From the NCBI GenBank assembly GCA_012510305.1, contig JAAZIE010000037.1, positions 1 to 20,306 of the forward strand: DNA of 20,306 nucleotides, in the 5' to 3' direction. Shown in pieces: positions 7,086 through 14,812 of the stretch. Every line of letters starts with the position of its first letter. The first letter of the stretch is position 1. This stretch comes from Bacillota bacterium. Lineage in GTDB: Bacteria; Bacillota; Dethiobacteria; DTU022. Position numbers and translations under genes: made by a program. Under the pieces are notes generated by a model. It saw only the letters and a program-made list of their open reading frames with translations, was not told the origin of the DNA and made no database searches.

Positions 7086-9260
7086 TCATAGAAGTTTCCA
7101 GAGAGCATAAGTGAAAAACCGGGGCACCACCTGCTTGTAAAGATGCCACAGTTCATTGTCCACACCATAAGCCAGATCGTAAAGAGAGTCTACAAGATAC
7201 CCGGCAAAGTCTTCATTTTCAAAAAACCGGGCCAGGGAGTCCAGGATCAAGGCTCCGGGAGTACCCTCAAGTGAATCGATGGCATCCAGCAAAACGAGGT
7301 GAAGGAATACGGCCAGCTGTTCATCCTCTACAAAATCGGCAGCGATGGTTAAAAATAACCGGGCCAGGGTTTGGCCGATAAGATCAGCCCGGGTTCCATC
7401 CTGGATAAACTCAGTAATCCCACCGACCGGCACATCTGAGGCGGCATCGGCCAGCGCTGCGATGAGCCTGTCGTCATGACGGATAGTATGCGCCACAGGG
7501 GCCAGGGAGATATGGGGAAGCGACCCTTCGAGCGCTTTGAGAATACGCCTGTCCCCGGCAACCAACCGGGCAGCCTTTTTGAAGGGCAGATCGCCCATCA
7601 TATTCCCGGTGAAGCCGCCGATAATCCCGGTGATATCAGCTTCTTCAAAAATGCAGTGCGCCAGCTCTTCCAGGGGTATGCAGGTAATGATCCTTTTTGC
7701 AAGTTTCGCGGACAAATCTTCCGCGGCGCCGCTGCTCCTGATTTCAGCGGCAGCCTCGTCCAGAGGCAGCTCCACAATAATATCGCGCAGCGCATCTGAG
7801 ATCTGCTCCCCGTTTTCCATTAAAAAGTGGTCGATGATATTATGAAGATCGGCGCTCAGGGCGGCGGCCAAGTCCGCAGCGCGATCATTTTGATTCAGCA
7901 ATCCGCCCACTTCGCGGCCCCAGTGCTCGTATGTGCGAGGAACCGGGGCCAGCCCGGGCGTCTCGGCGTAAGGGGGAACCGGGTTGCCGTCTACCAGCCA
8001 ATCGAAGGCAACTATTTTCACTATCTGCGGCGGCACCATGGCCAAGTTCTCAGCAATGCTTTTCTGGATATTCGCATTTACCTCCAGCACAGGCGTTATT
8101 CTTATCGTTTCGTCTGACGGAGTGCTCTCCAGCGCTCCACTCCTGGCACGGGCGATCAGGGTAGTCAACGAGTCCTGGAAAAACTCTTGCAGCACGGCCC
8201 CGTCGGCTTTGAAAAAGTCGTAAATCAGATCAGCGGTGATATCCTCGACAACCTCGTCTGCAGTCAGCTCCGCTGCAGCCTGATGGATAAGGTGCTCCGC
8301 AAGTCCCTTCCCGATAGAAGCGGTAGCGGCATATATCTGCGGGTCTACTGTGAGCAGCACGAGATCGGCCATGCATTCCCGCAAGCGCACATCCTCCATA
8401 AGGTTTAAGGGGAGTTCCGCGCCGTATAGCGCAAATATGAGCAAAATCTCTTCCGCTATGCGGAGCACCCTCTTGTTGTTTCTTTCGTCGACGAGCAATA
8501 CGGAAATCATCTCCGGAGCAGATCCCGTTATGATTGAAACCAGTTTATTTAACTCCCGGGAGAGCCTTTTGTCGGACAACAGGTCAGCGACGGTAACGCT
8601 TCCCGCTTGATAGACCGAGCCCGTCCCCGTCTTCAAAACATCGTTGATCGTCCTTTCCAGCGATTCATGCTCCACGAGAGCGGCCAGGGTGTCCCTGACA
8701 TAATAATGCAGCTCCTCATCGGCAATGAGCTCAAAGATGATGCCGAAGAGATCCTTGATATCTTCGGCAAACCGTTCATCCTGCAGATAATCGGTAATTA
8801 TTTCACCAATAACCTGAATCAGGCGAGGATCCCGGATAATGTCGGCGATAAATTGCTTGCTGTTCTGAAGATCATCGGGTATCCCTTCATCTGTTACTAT
8901 TTCCAGGATAATGGAGTCGATGATTTCTGCCAGCCGGGGATCTTTCAAAACCAGGCGGCTGAATTCTTCCAGTGCAGCCAGCGCTTCAGGGATATCTTTA
9001 TCCGGGATCATCCGGCCGGGTGGCTGTTCATCCCGGATAAAGTTTCCTGCGCTCTCAAAAATAGCGCCGACGGTGTCAAACAAGCCGCCTGCTCCGGACC
9101 GGCGCGTTGCCTCTTCTTCTGCAAAGGCAGGCCAGGCCGGGCCGATCGCCAGCAGCAAAGCCAAAAGGACGAGCAGGCCTCTCTTGCCCATGCCGGCACA
9201 TCGCCTAAATATTTTTTTTGCCCCCCTGGAGAAAGAGCCCCCCTTTACTTTCCGCATCAT
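7086..9260 (-). CDS. Secreted helical-repeat protein, 724 aa, one-module paralogue of the upstream 1443-aa protein
   Basis: Not a family I recognise. A long basic N-region leads to a hydrophobic core (about 29-42) and a good signal-peptidase site at PAFA-EEE (after residue 47), so it is exported. Residues of about 100-300 hold type A helical repeats with the recurring core D-x-R-[LF] (D107PRL, D144PRL, D161ERF, D181EEL, D230KRL, D290VRL), in units of about 17-37 residues. A linker with EHWGREVGGLLN (about 445-456) follows. Residues 496-625 hold type B repeats that begin [LIV]-P-[LFV] (LPLDE, IPLEE, LPFKK, VPVGG) and recur every 26-32 residues. The C-terminus (VDSLYDLA at 690) is helical and aromatic. 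Both parts suggest an alpha-solenoid. The start is ATG at 9258-9260 or the adjacent ATG at 9255-9257. AAGGAGG (9265-9271) is spaced 4 and 7 bases from them, favouring the second. The start overlaps the stop of the preceding gene, indicating translational coupling. Confidence 0.9.
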   Translation of the reverse strand: MMRKVKGGSFSRGAKKIFRRCAGMGKRGLLVLLALLLAIGPAWPAFAEEEATRRSGAGGLFDTVGAIFESAGNFIRDEQPPGRMIPDKDIPEALAALEEFSRLVLKDPRLAEIIDSIILEIVTDEGIPDDLQNSKQFIADIIRDPRLIQVIGEIITDYLQDERFAEDIKDLFGIIFELIADEELHYYVRDTLAALVEHESLERTINDVLKTGTGSVYQAGSVTVADLLSDKRLSRELNKLVSIITGSAPEMISVLLVDERNNKRVLRIAEEILLIFALYGAELPLNLMEDVRLRECMADLVLLTVDPQIYAATASIGKGLAEHLIHQAAAELTADEVVEDITADLIYDFFKADGAVLQEFFQDSLTTLIARARSGALESTPSDETIRITPVLEVNANIQKSIAENLAMVPPQIVKIVAFDWLVDGNPVPPYAETPGLAPVPRTYEHWGREVGGLLNQNDRAADLAAALSADLHNIIDHFLMENGEQISDALRDIIVELPLDEAAAEIRSSGAAEDLSAKLAKRIITCIPLEELAHCIFEEADITGIIGGFTGNMMGDLPFKKAARLVAGDRRILKALEGSLPHISLAPVAHTIRHDDRLIAALADAASDVPVGGITEFIQDGTRADLIGQTLARLFLTIAADFVEDEQLAVFLHLVLLDAIDSLEGTPGALILDSLARFFENEDFAGYLVDSLYDLAYGVDNELWHLYKQVVPRFFTYALWKLL
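7386..7775 (-). repeat. Type B helical repeat region in the 724-aa protein
   Basis: Residues of about 496-625 contain four to five units that open with [LIV]-P-[LFV]-x-x-[AL] and continue as a helix pair. Example: IPLEELAHCIFEEADITGII aligns with LPFEVLADLI-DETDVQGFL of the 1443-aa protein. Confidence 0.62.
8361..8963 (-). repeat. Type A helical repeat region in the 724-aa protein
   Basis: Residues of about 100-300 contain degenerate repeats of the form hydrophobic-x-D-[PEK]-R-[LF] followed by amphipathic helix residues. Spacing between the D-x-R cores varies (37, 17, 20 and longer). The unit is conserved only at protein level, and no exact DNA repeat is visible. Confidence 0.65.
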
Positions 9261-12200
9261 GCAACCTCCTTTGTAAAGAGATCATGGCCATGCCGGGCAG
9301 GGCCGGAAATGACTCGAAACCCGGGCGAAAGCGCCTCCTTGTCCCTTTTAACCGGCAGTCTGAGAGGTGATCTTAAAAAATTTCTCACCCGCTTATACAG
9401 GTCCCCGAAGAAGTCAAAAACCACTTTGCCTGCGTAATTGATGAGCCCGTCGTTGCCGACAAATTTTTCGGTAACGTTTAAAATACCCTGGGCCAGGGAA
9501 TAGTTGGCCACCAGCGCCTTCTCTCCTGCAAGGTTGCTTTCCAGTTCAATCAGGTCCGGATTGGTTACCAGATCAGCAAGAAACCTGGCCTTCAGATCCT
9601 CTTCCATATAGGCCAACCGGTTGAAATGTTGTTTTGACTCCAGGAGGCTGGTAACAAGATCCACCGGAAAAGCTTGCGCCCGCAGCAAAAGAAGCTGCGG
9701 CAGTCCCCGATCCACCCTTAACAGGGGCCGCAGGGGCACCAGGTTGATATCAACAGCGGCATCATCGATCAGGCCCCCCAGAGCCTTGTTACCGTGGAAA
9801 AGGGCGGCAGCCTCTTCCAGGGGCAGGGCCGCAAAGGCCTCCTTTAACAATCTCTTAATATCGGCATTATCGCGCAGCCGGCTTTCCACACTGTCGTAAG
9901 GCAGCTCTTCCAGGCAATCCGCCAGAAGCGCAGAAAACCCGGGATCGGTACGCAAATAATTTGCCGGGTTCTCCAGCGGTTTTTGCAAAAAGATATCCTC
10001 ACATCCCTCCAGAACCAGCTGCTTGATTGTATTACGCTCTTCAGGAAGTTTTTTGAAGGTGCCGGCGAGCAGCGCAGCCGCCGGTTTCGCCGCCTTTTGT
10101 CTTACCCGCGACTCTGTCAGGTATACTGCGGGCAGATATTCTTTAAGAAAACTTCCCGGGGTCTCGTGAGGATAATTAACGCTGGGATCGAGCCATTCCC
10201 GGAGCTCCCCTGCAAACATGTACAGGCCGTTGTTACAGCCCATGGTGAAGAAATAATGGTATGCCGGCAGGATTTGCACAGTGCCCACGGGGATAACATC
10301 AACTTCGATTGGCTTGTAGGTAAAGAAGAAACTGTCAGGCAGATCGGGTTCATCTTCAAATCCATGCTCCTGACCCTCCCCCCCCAAATACATGTCCGGC
10401 CGGTAATGTTTGGAGCTGGGGGGACAGCGATAGTCGCCCACGGCGATGACCCTCGAAGCGGCCAGCACCTCGTCCACAAAATCGAGCAACAGCTCATCCT
10501 CGAGCAGGTCTCCCACCAGGTTTCCCAAAAGCGCCGGCAGGTCGTTACCGGTTAAAACCATGACCACCGCCTCCTCAACAGCGCTCTCCAGGCGGGGATC
10601 CTGCGAGATCTCATCAGCCACATCAAGCGCTTCGTCAAGCAGTTCATCGACCACTGCGGCCACCTTCTCAGCCAGAAGAGCGTTTAGCCGCTCATCTTCG
10701 AGAATGCTTGCCGCCAGTTCTCCGGCTATGCCCGGTACTTCTCCAAGGATCTCATCCTTTGCTTTTCTAATGCCGGGATCGTCAAGCAGGTCTGCCGGGA
10801 GATTTCCCAGGGGCTGCACATTTTTGCCCAAACCCCGTTTTAACCCGGATAGGGCGCGATCAACAAACCGGGATAGATTCCGCATGATTTTATTGCCGCT
10901 TAAAGAGAAATCCCTTGGGGAAAGCCGCAAAACCCCTTCCGGGGAGCCGGGCAGCAAACCGGCCAGCAGCCTGTTCAAACCGCGGGCCGCCGCATCGGGT
11001 TTGATCAGGGCAGCCGGTTTTTCTGCCCGCAGCCCGTGCAGGTTCTCGCCGACAAGCTCGTGGAGCCTTCCGGCGCCATCAGCCGCATTTAAAGCTTTGA
11101 GCTGCTCCTCATCGATTATCTCCGCCAAAAAGTGCTGGCCTACGCCGAGACGCTCCGGCGTGGCATAATCCTCCACCGTTTCATGTTCCACCAGGAAACT
11201 ATAGATGCTTTCATCCAGGAAGCGGCCGGCCATGCTCCGGTTCAGAATTTCACCAACCAGCACCCCTCCCACCACCGCGTCATCGGAGAAACGCTCATAG
11301 TTGACCCACTCCAGGGGATCTACTTTAAACTGATCATGGTAGCCGCGGGGAATAAAGATGAGAAGCGGGGCCAGGCACTTTTTCAAAAAGGGCTCCACAA
11401 AGGAGCGCAGGCTGCGCAGAAGCCAATCGCCAAGCCTGTTGGCATAGTGATAGAGGTTATCCACAACCGGCTCGGAGGGACCGGCTAATTTTTCCAGGAA
11501 ACGATCAACCCGGTCCTGATCCCCGGCCACCTCGAAAAGGATCGCCAATATGATCGAACCCGGGCTGCTTTCGGCGGTAATCTTATCCGGATCTGCGCCC
11601 CCCAGGTCGAGATAGAAATCGCGCAGGCGCTCTTCGCTCAACAAGAGCTCCATGATCGCCGTTCTCCGCGGATCTTCCGGATCCGGAAACTCGATGCTGT
11701 CGGCGATACCGTTGAGCAGGGAGTGAGCAATAGAGTAACCCAGCTCTTCCGAATTGTCCCTAAGGTAGGGCACCAGTGTATCCAGGGGCAGTTCATCAAC
11801 AAGCTTGCCCAGACCACCGAGAAACCCTTGCACATCGGTTTCATCAATGAGGTCGGCCAGCACCTCGAAGGGAAGCTCCAGGGCGATTTTGTTCAGCAGC
11901 GAAAGGGAGAGGGCGCGGCCGGCCGGTCCGCTGCTGCCGCTAAACTCCAGGGGGAACGCGGCGATCAACTCTTTCAGCACTGCCGAAAATTCTTCGCTTC
12001 TCCCTTCCAGCAGGGCGAGCAGCTCTGTGGATTCCATCTCTTCCAGCTTTTCTTCCGTGATTTCGGCTACCAGCTCGCCCATCTCTGTGCTGACTTCACC
12101 CATAAGGCCGCCATCTTCTTCATCACCGGGAGCGCCGAATAAACGGGCTTCCAGCCTCTCCTCAAGACCGGCGGTGTGCTCTGTTACAACAATATCCAAC

Positions 12201-13588
12201 TCTGTGCGCAGATTCTCTCCGGCAGTTTCGGCGGAGCCGGAGAGCGCCCCTTCGATGGCGGAGAGATAGGGGGAGTCCTCGCTAAAATACTGATCTATAA
12301 TCGGCTCCAGATCGCCTCTCTCTATTTTTTTGTTCAAGACCCAACCGGCTACCTCCGCCCAGTAGTTTATAAAATCGCTAACCTGATCCTCAACCTCCCC
12401 GCTATCCACAGACAGGTAATGTGATCCCGGGCTGCCCATGCCCACAAGCTTGCAGCCGCCCGCGCCTTCGTCCTGCGGTTCATCAAAGGGACCGTGTTCG
12501 CTGTAATGATCTATTGCCGAGTCCACTTCAGCGCCGATCTCTTCCAAAACGATGCCCAGATCGCTCTGCAGAAGTTCCAGTACACCGAAGAGCTCATCGT
12601 ATGCACCCACGTACTGCCCCGTTTCCTCGGAATATTCCCCGATATCTTTCAACCCGGCCAGCAGAAGTTCGATTGAATTCTGCAGTGACTCCGAACTTCT
12701 GATCCCCTCCAATAACCGGCCGGATATGTCCGCAGAAAGAGGTTCCAGGAAAAGCGCCTGCAGATCTTTCAGGGCCCGGTTAAATTTAGCGTCCGATTTT
12801 AGGTTTTCAATAAAAAGGCTGTCCGGCCCCTGCATGATTTCACGGATTTTATCCAGGGCTTCTGCAACCCTCTCATCTCTCCTTAGCTCACCGCTATATT
12901 TCAAAATTGGGGCTTCGAAAAGGCCCGCAATGTCGTCCAGGAGGCCGCTGAGGGCGGCTGCCGTGCGGTCATCACCCGCGCTCTTTACAATTTGGTCGGC
13001 ATAGACCAGGAAGGTGCTCGCTATTTCAAAGACAAATTCATTGACTCGCTCATCTTCAAGCAGGGCAATGACTGTTTTGTGCAGGCCCCCCACGAGCGCC
13101 GGATCCTTCAACAAGGCTGCCAGATCGCCGGTCAGCCTGGCCAAAGCGCTCAAAAACTCTTCATCTCTGAGATGGCGTGAGATCACCTTTCCTAAAATCT
13201 TCACCAACCGTTCATCCCGGAGCGTTCTTACAAGCAGGGCATCGGTATCATAGCCCGCAATCCTCTCATCTTCTAAAATTTCGTCAAGAACTACTCCCAG
13301 GACTTCTTTAAGTTCTTCATCCTCGGCAAGAAATTTAAAAATCTCCCCCACCGAATCCAAAAGGGGTGCATAGAGTTCCTCCCCCCCCCTTTCCCGGGAT
13401 CCGGCAAAAGCGCTCTCGCCGCCGTAAAACAGGGACCCCAGAGCCGAGGCCGACTGCCGAAAAACATTTCCACCCGCAGCGGCACCGGGCAACGATGATG
13501 CAGCTCCGGCCATACCGGCAACCGGGTTAAATAAAATCGCCACCACCAGCAGCGTTACCAGCACAGACTTCCCCTGGATCATTTTCAT
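9257..13588 (-). CDS. Large secreted helical-repeat protein, 1443 aa, two tandem modules
   Basis: Not a family I recognise. Start chosen at ATG 13588, where AAAGGGGG lies 7 bases upstream; a TTG at 13609 would add seven residues without a better site. The hydrophobic N-terminus (about 8-25) followed by small residues (AGMAGAASS) is a signal peptide. Module 1 (about 75-745) has type A repeats with D-E-R cores, a linker with YWAEVAGWVLN (about 409), type B repeats (AFPLEF, LPFEV, LPLDT) and VVDNLYHYA at 708. A helical bridge follows to about 925. Module 2 (about 928-1410) again has type A repeats (LEDERLNALL, SQDPRLESAV), a different cysteine-containing insert (about 1047-1165) and type B repeats (LPYDS, LPLEE). 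The order matches the 724-aa protein twice. No Gram-positive sorting motif or surface-anchoring repeat is seen at the C-terminus. A role as a secreted scaffold or surface binding protein is inference only. Confidence 0.9.
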   Translation of the reverse strand: MKMIQGKSVLVTLLVVAILFNPVAGMAGAASSLPGAAAGGNVFRQSASALGSLFYGGESAFAGSRERGGEELYAPLLDSVGEIFKFLAEDEELKEVLGVVLDEILEDERIAGYDTDALLVRTLRDERLVKILGKVISRHLRDEEFLSALARLTGDLAALLKDPALVGGLHKTVIALLEDERVNEFVFEIASTFLVYADQIVKSAGDDRTAAALSGLLDDIAGLFEAPILKYSGELRRDERVAEALDKIREIMQGPDSLFIENLKSDAKFNRALKDLQALFLEPLSADISGRLLEGIRSSESLQNSIELLLAGLKDIGEYSEETGQYVGAYDELFGVLELLQSDLGIVLEEIGAEVDSAIDHYSEHGPFDEPQDEGAGGCKLVGMGSPGSHYLSVDSGEVEDQVSDFINYWAEVAGWVLNKKIERGDLEPIIDQYFSEDSPYLSAIEGALSGSAETAGENLRTELDIVVTEHTAGLEERLEARLFGAPGDEEDGGLMGEVSTEMGELVAEITEEKLEEMESTELLALLEGRSEEFSAVLKELIAAFPLEFSGSSGPAGRALSLSLLNKIALELPFEVLADLIDETDVQGFLGGLGKLVDELPLDTLVPYLRDNSEELGYSIAHSLLNGIADSIEFPDPEDPRRTAIMELLLSEERLRDFYLDLGGADPDKITAESSPGSIILAILFEVAGDQDRVDRFLEKLAGPSEPVVDNLYHYANRLGDWLLRSLRSFVEPFLKKCLAPLLIFIPRGYHDQFKVDPLEWVNYERFSDDAVVGGVLVGEILNRSMAGRFLDESIYSFLVEHETVEDYATPERLGVGQHFLAEIIDEEQLKALNAADGAGRLHELVGENLHGLRAEKPAALIKPDAAARGLNRLLAGLLPGSPEGVLRLSPRDFSLSGNKIMRNLSRFVDRALSGLKRGLGKNVQPLGNLPADLLDDPGIRKAKDEILGEVPGIAGELAASILEDERLNALLAEKVAAVVDELLDEALDVADEISQDPRLESAVEEAVVMVLTGNDLPALLGNLVGDLLEDELLLDFVDEVLAASRVIAVGDYRCPPSSKHYRPDMYLGGEGQEHGFEDEPDLPDSFFFTYKPIEVDVIPVGTVQILPAYHYFFTMGCNNGLYMFAGELREWLDPSVNYPHETPGSFLKEYLPAVYLTESRVRQKAAKPAAALLAGTFKKLPEERNTIKQLVLEGCEDIFLQKPLENPANYLRTDPGFSALLADCLEELPYDSVESRLRDNADIKRLLKEAFAALPLEEAAALFHGNKALGGLIDDAAVDINLVPLRPLLRVDRGLPQLLLLRAQAFPVDLVTSLLESKQHFNRLAYMEEDLKARFLADLVTNPDLIELESNLAGEKALVANYSLAQGILNVTEKFVGNDGLINYAGKVVFDFFGDLYKRVRNFLRSPLRLPVKRDKEALSPGFRVISGPARHGHDLFTKEVA
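9265..9271 (-). promoter_or_regulatory. Strong ribosome binding site inside the end of the 1443-aa gene
   Basis: Read on the minus strand this is AAAGGAGG-like (AAGGAGG). It lies within the last codons of the upstream gene and 4 or 7 bases before two consecutive ATGs of the 724-aa gene. The upstream stop TGA (9259-9257) overlaps the ATGATG, so the two genes are almost certainly translated from one transcript. Confidence 0.75.
9635..9910 (-). repeat. Type B helical repeats, module 2 of the 1443-aa protein
   Basis: Units opening ELPYDSVESRL, ALPLEEAAAL, NLVPLRPLL and AFPVDLVTSLL, spaced about 25-28 residues. They are equivalent to the type B regions of module 1 and of the 724-aa protein. Confidence 0.6.
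10460..10798 (-). repeat. Type A helical repeats, module 2 of the 1443-aa protein
   Basis: Units with the cores LDDPGI, LEDERLNALL, SQDPRLESAV and LEDELLLDFV. They are the same repeat type as in module 1, but fewer in number. Confidence 0.6.
11702..11959 (-). repeat. Type B helical repeats, module 1 of the 1443-aa protein
   Basis: Three units opening AFPLEF, LPFEVLADLI and LPLDTLVPYL, spaced about 27-28 residues. They match the [LIV]-P-[LF] repeats of the 724-aa protein. Confidence 0.6.
12650..13327 (-). repeat. Type A helical repeats, module 1 of the 1443-aa protein
   Basis: Units with the cores EDEEL, EDERI, RDERL, RDEEF, KDPAL, EDERV and RDERV, each followed by about 15-20 residues of amphipathic helix. 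The order aligns collinearly with the type A region of the 724-aa protein: EDEEL with KDPRL, RDERL with RDPRL, RDEEF with QDERF, KDPAL with ADEEL. Confidence 0.65.
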
Positions 13589-13973
13589 CCCGCTACCCCC
13601 TTTGCCCAAAAATAGGCGTACACTTAAACCGTACCAGCAAACAACCGGCGTCTGTATTTCATGGAATCCTGAAGCGGGAAACTATAGAAAAAACGATAAC
13701 CGGGTGCCGCCGCCAAGCCGGCATATCCTTATTGTTTCTATTATAATATAATTCTGAGTACGTGACAAGAATATTATGGCAGCCGCGCTATTATTTCCTA
13801 TTTGCTTTATTTTAGTTTCCCGTCAGGTAAAGTTGCCAATACATTTAAAATGATGGTTGGGATATTTTTGAGGGATCGTTTTAATGAACAGGTGAAGTGT
13901 ATGTCGATGTAAGATGTAATGAATCTGTGGATCCGGTTGCAACAGCCTATTTGATCAATTGCTATGCCCCCTG
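13589..13973. other. 385-base intergenic region: long leader, promoter and AT-rich spacer
   Basis: Bases 13589-13733 form the leader of the exported-protein operon. It holds the AAAGGGGG ribosome site (13596-13603) and a weak GC stem (TGCCG 13705-13709 with CGGCA 13719-13723). Bases 13769-13973 separate the promoter from the end of lgt and are AT-rich. I see no convincing gene, RNA gene or intrinsic terminator for lgt there, so read-through from lgt into the operon is possible. Confidence 0.6.
13740..13768 (-). promoter_or_regulatory. Near-consensus sigma-70/sigma-A promoter for the exported-protein operon
   Basis: On the minus strand, TTGTCA (13768-13763) is the -35 element (5 of 6 consensus bases), followed after exactly 17 bases by TATAAT (13745-13740), a perfect -10. 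The expected transcript start near 13733 leaves a leader of about 145 bases before the ATG at 13588. The DNA upstream is AT-rich compared with the surrounding genes, as for a strong promoter. It should drive the 1443-aa, 724-aa and 128-aa genes as one unit. Confidence 0.75.
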
Positions 13974-14747
13974 TCAGCGCTTTCGGGCTTTATTTCGGCG
14001 CATTTTCTGTTTTTCCAAGGGCCCCTTGATCCGTAAATAAACGATCAGGGAAAGCGATACCAAGCCCAGGCTGAAGAGCTGGGCCAGGGTCAGCCCCGCC
14101 CAGAAAACAGGTTCTTCGCGGAAGAACTCCGTGGTAAAGCGAAGCATCCCGTAAAACAGGGGCATGTACAGAAGATAGACCCCGTCAAAGGGCCGGCGCG
14201 GCCACAGCTTCGTAAGCAGGATAAAGATAAGAAAAGCCCCCGCTGAGGCGTAAAGCTGGACCGGGTGGCGATAGAGCTGATCCACCCGGGGGAAAACAAC
14301 AGCCCAGTAAACCCCGGTAACGCTGCCGTAACAGCAGCCGGCCAGAAAGCAGCCTATCCGGACGATGGAGTAGCCGAGCATAAAGTTGATCATGACCATG
14401 TCGGAACCGAGCCAGAAGTTAATCTTGCGCCAGCGGCACCAGAGGTAGCCGGCGATGATGCCCCCAAATAAGGATCCGTAAAAGGAAAAACCGGTAAAGC
14501 TGAGTTTGAAGATCTTGTCCAGGTGGAGGCTGTAGTAATCCCAGGTCAGCGCCACATAGAGGAGCCGTGCCCCGGCCAGCCCGCCGAGGGCAACGAAAAG
14601 GCAGCCCTCCAGGGAGCGCCAAAGACTCCACCCCTCCCGCACCGCCCTTCTCAGGGCCAGCGCGGTGCCGATAATTAGAGCTAGACCCATGGCCGTGGGA
14701 TAAGCGCAAAAAGAATATTCACCGATGGTAAACAGGACGGGGCGCAT
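13974..14747 (-). CDS. lgt: Prolipoprotein diacylglyceryl transferase (Lgt family)
   Basis: A 257-aa integral membrane protein with about seven hydrophobic segments and the usual Lgt length. The enzyme moves a diacylglyceryl group from phosphatidylglycerol to the lipobox cysteine of prelipoproteins at the outer face of the cytoplasmic membrane. Recognisable signatures are GFSFYGSLFGG (Y90, where E. coli has the HGG histidine), the YSIVRIGCF arginine R130 with GCCYG (C138, C139), HPVQLY (H161 to Y166), RF..EFFR (E207, R210) and the late AQLFS. One oddity is that the usual LYE is LYA here (A167). The CCYG form is a subgroup often seen outside Proteobacteria. GGAGGT (14754-14759 on the minus strand) lies 6 bases before the ATG. 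It follows a lipoprotein gene in the same direction after 65 bases, which suggests that gene encodes a substrate. The tail is basic (KQKMRRNKARKR). Confidence 0.9.
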   Translation of the reverse strand: MRPVLFTIGEYSFCAYPTAMGLALIIGTALALRRAVREGWSLWRSLEGCLFVALGGLAGARLLYVALTWDYYSLHLDKIFKLSFTGFSFYGSLFGGIIAGYLWCRWRKINFWLGSDMVMINFMLGYSIVRIGCFLAGCCYGSVTGVYWAVVFPRVDQLYRHPVQLYASAGAFLIFILLTKLWPRRPFDGVYLLYMPLFYGMLRFTTEFFREEPVFWAGLTLAQLFSLGLVSLSLIVYLRIKGPLEKQKMRRNKARKR

Positions 14748-14812
14748 GCAAAGACCTCCAGCATTTAAAGAGAGGCATGAAATTTTTGTGCCGCCGCACC
14801 GGCGCCCGGCTG

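Noticed and set aside
7066..7088. 8-base direct repeat CTTGCTCA at 7066-7073 and 7081-7088
   Set aside because: It is short and partly inside the end of the 724-aa gene, with no other mobile-element or operator features, so probably chance.
8607..9437. 276-codon open frame on the plus strand
   Set aside because: It is antisense to the 724-aa and 1443-aa genes and crosses their junction. It has no ribosome site and no domain.
10446..11168. 240-codon serine-rich open frame on the plus strand
   Set aside because: It is antisense to the acidic helical repeats. The serine runs are the reverse reading of GAG/GAT-rich codons.
13589..13733. Cyclic-di-GMP or other known riboswitch in the operon leader
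   Set aside because: I looked for the GEMM-type conserved blocks and did not find them. The visible stems are short.
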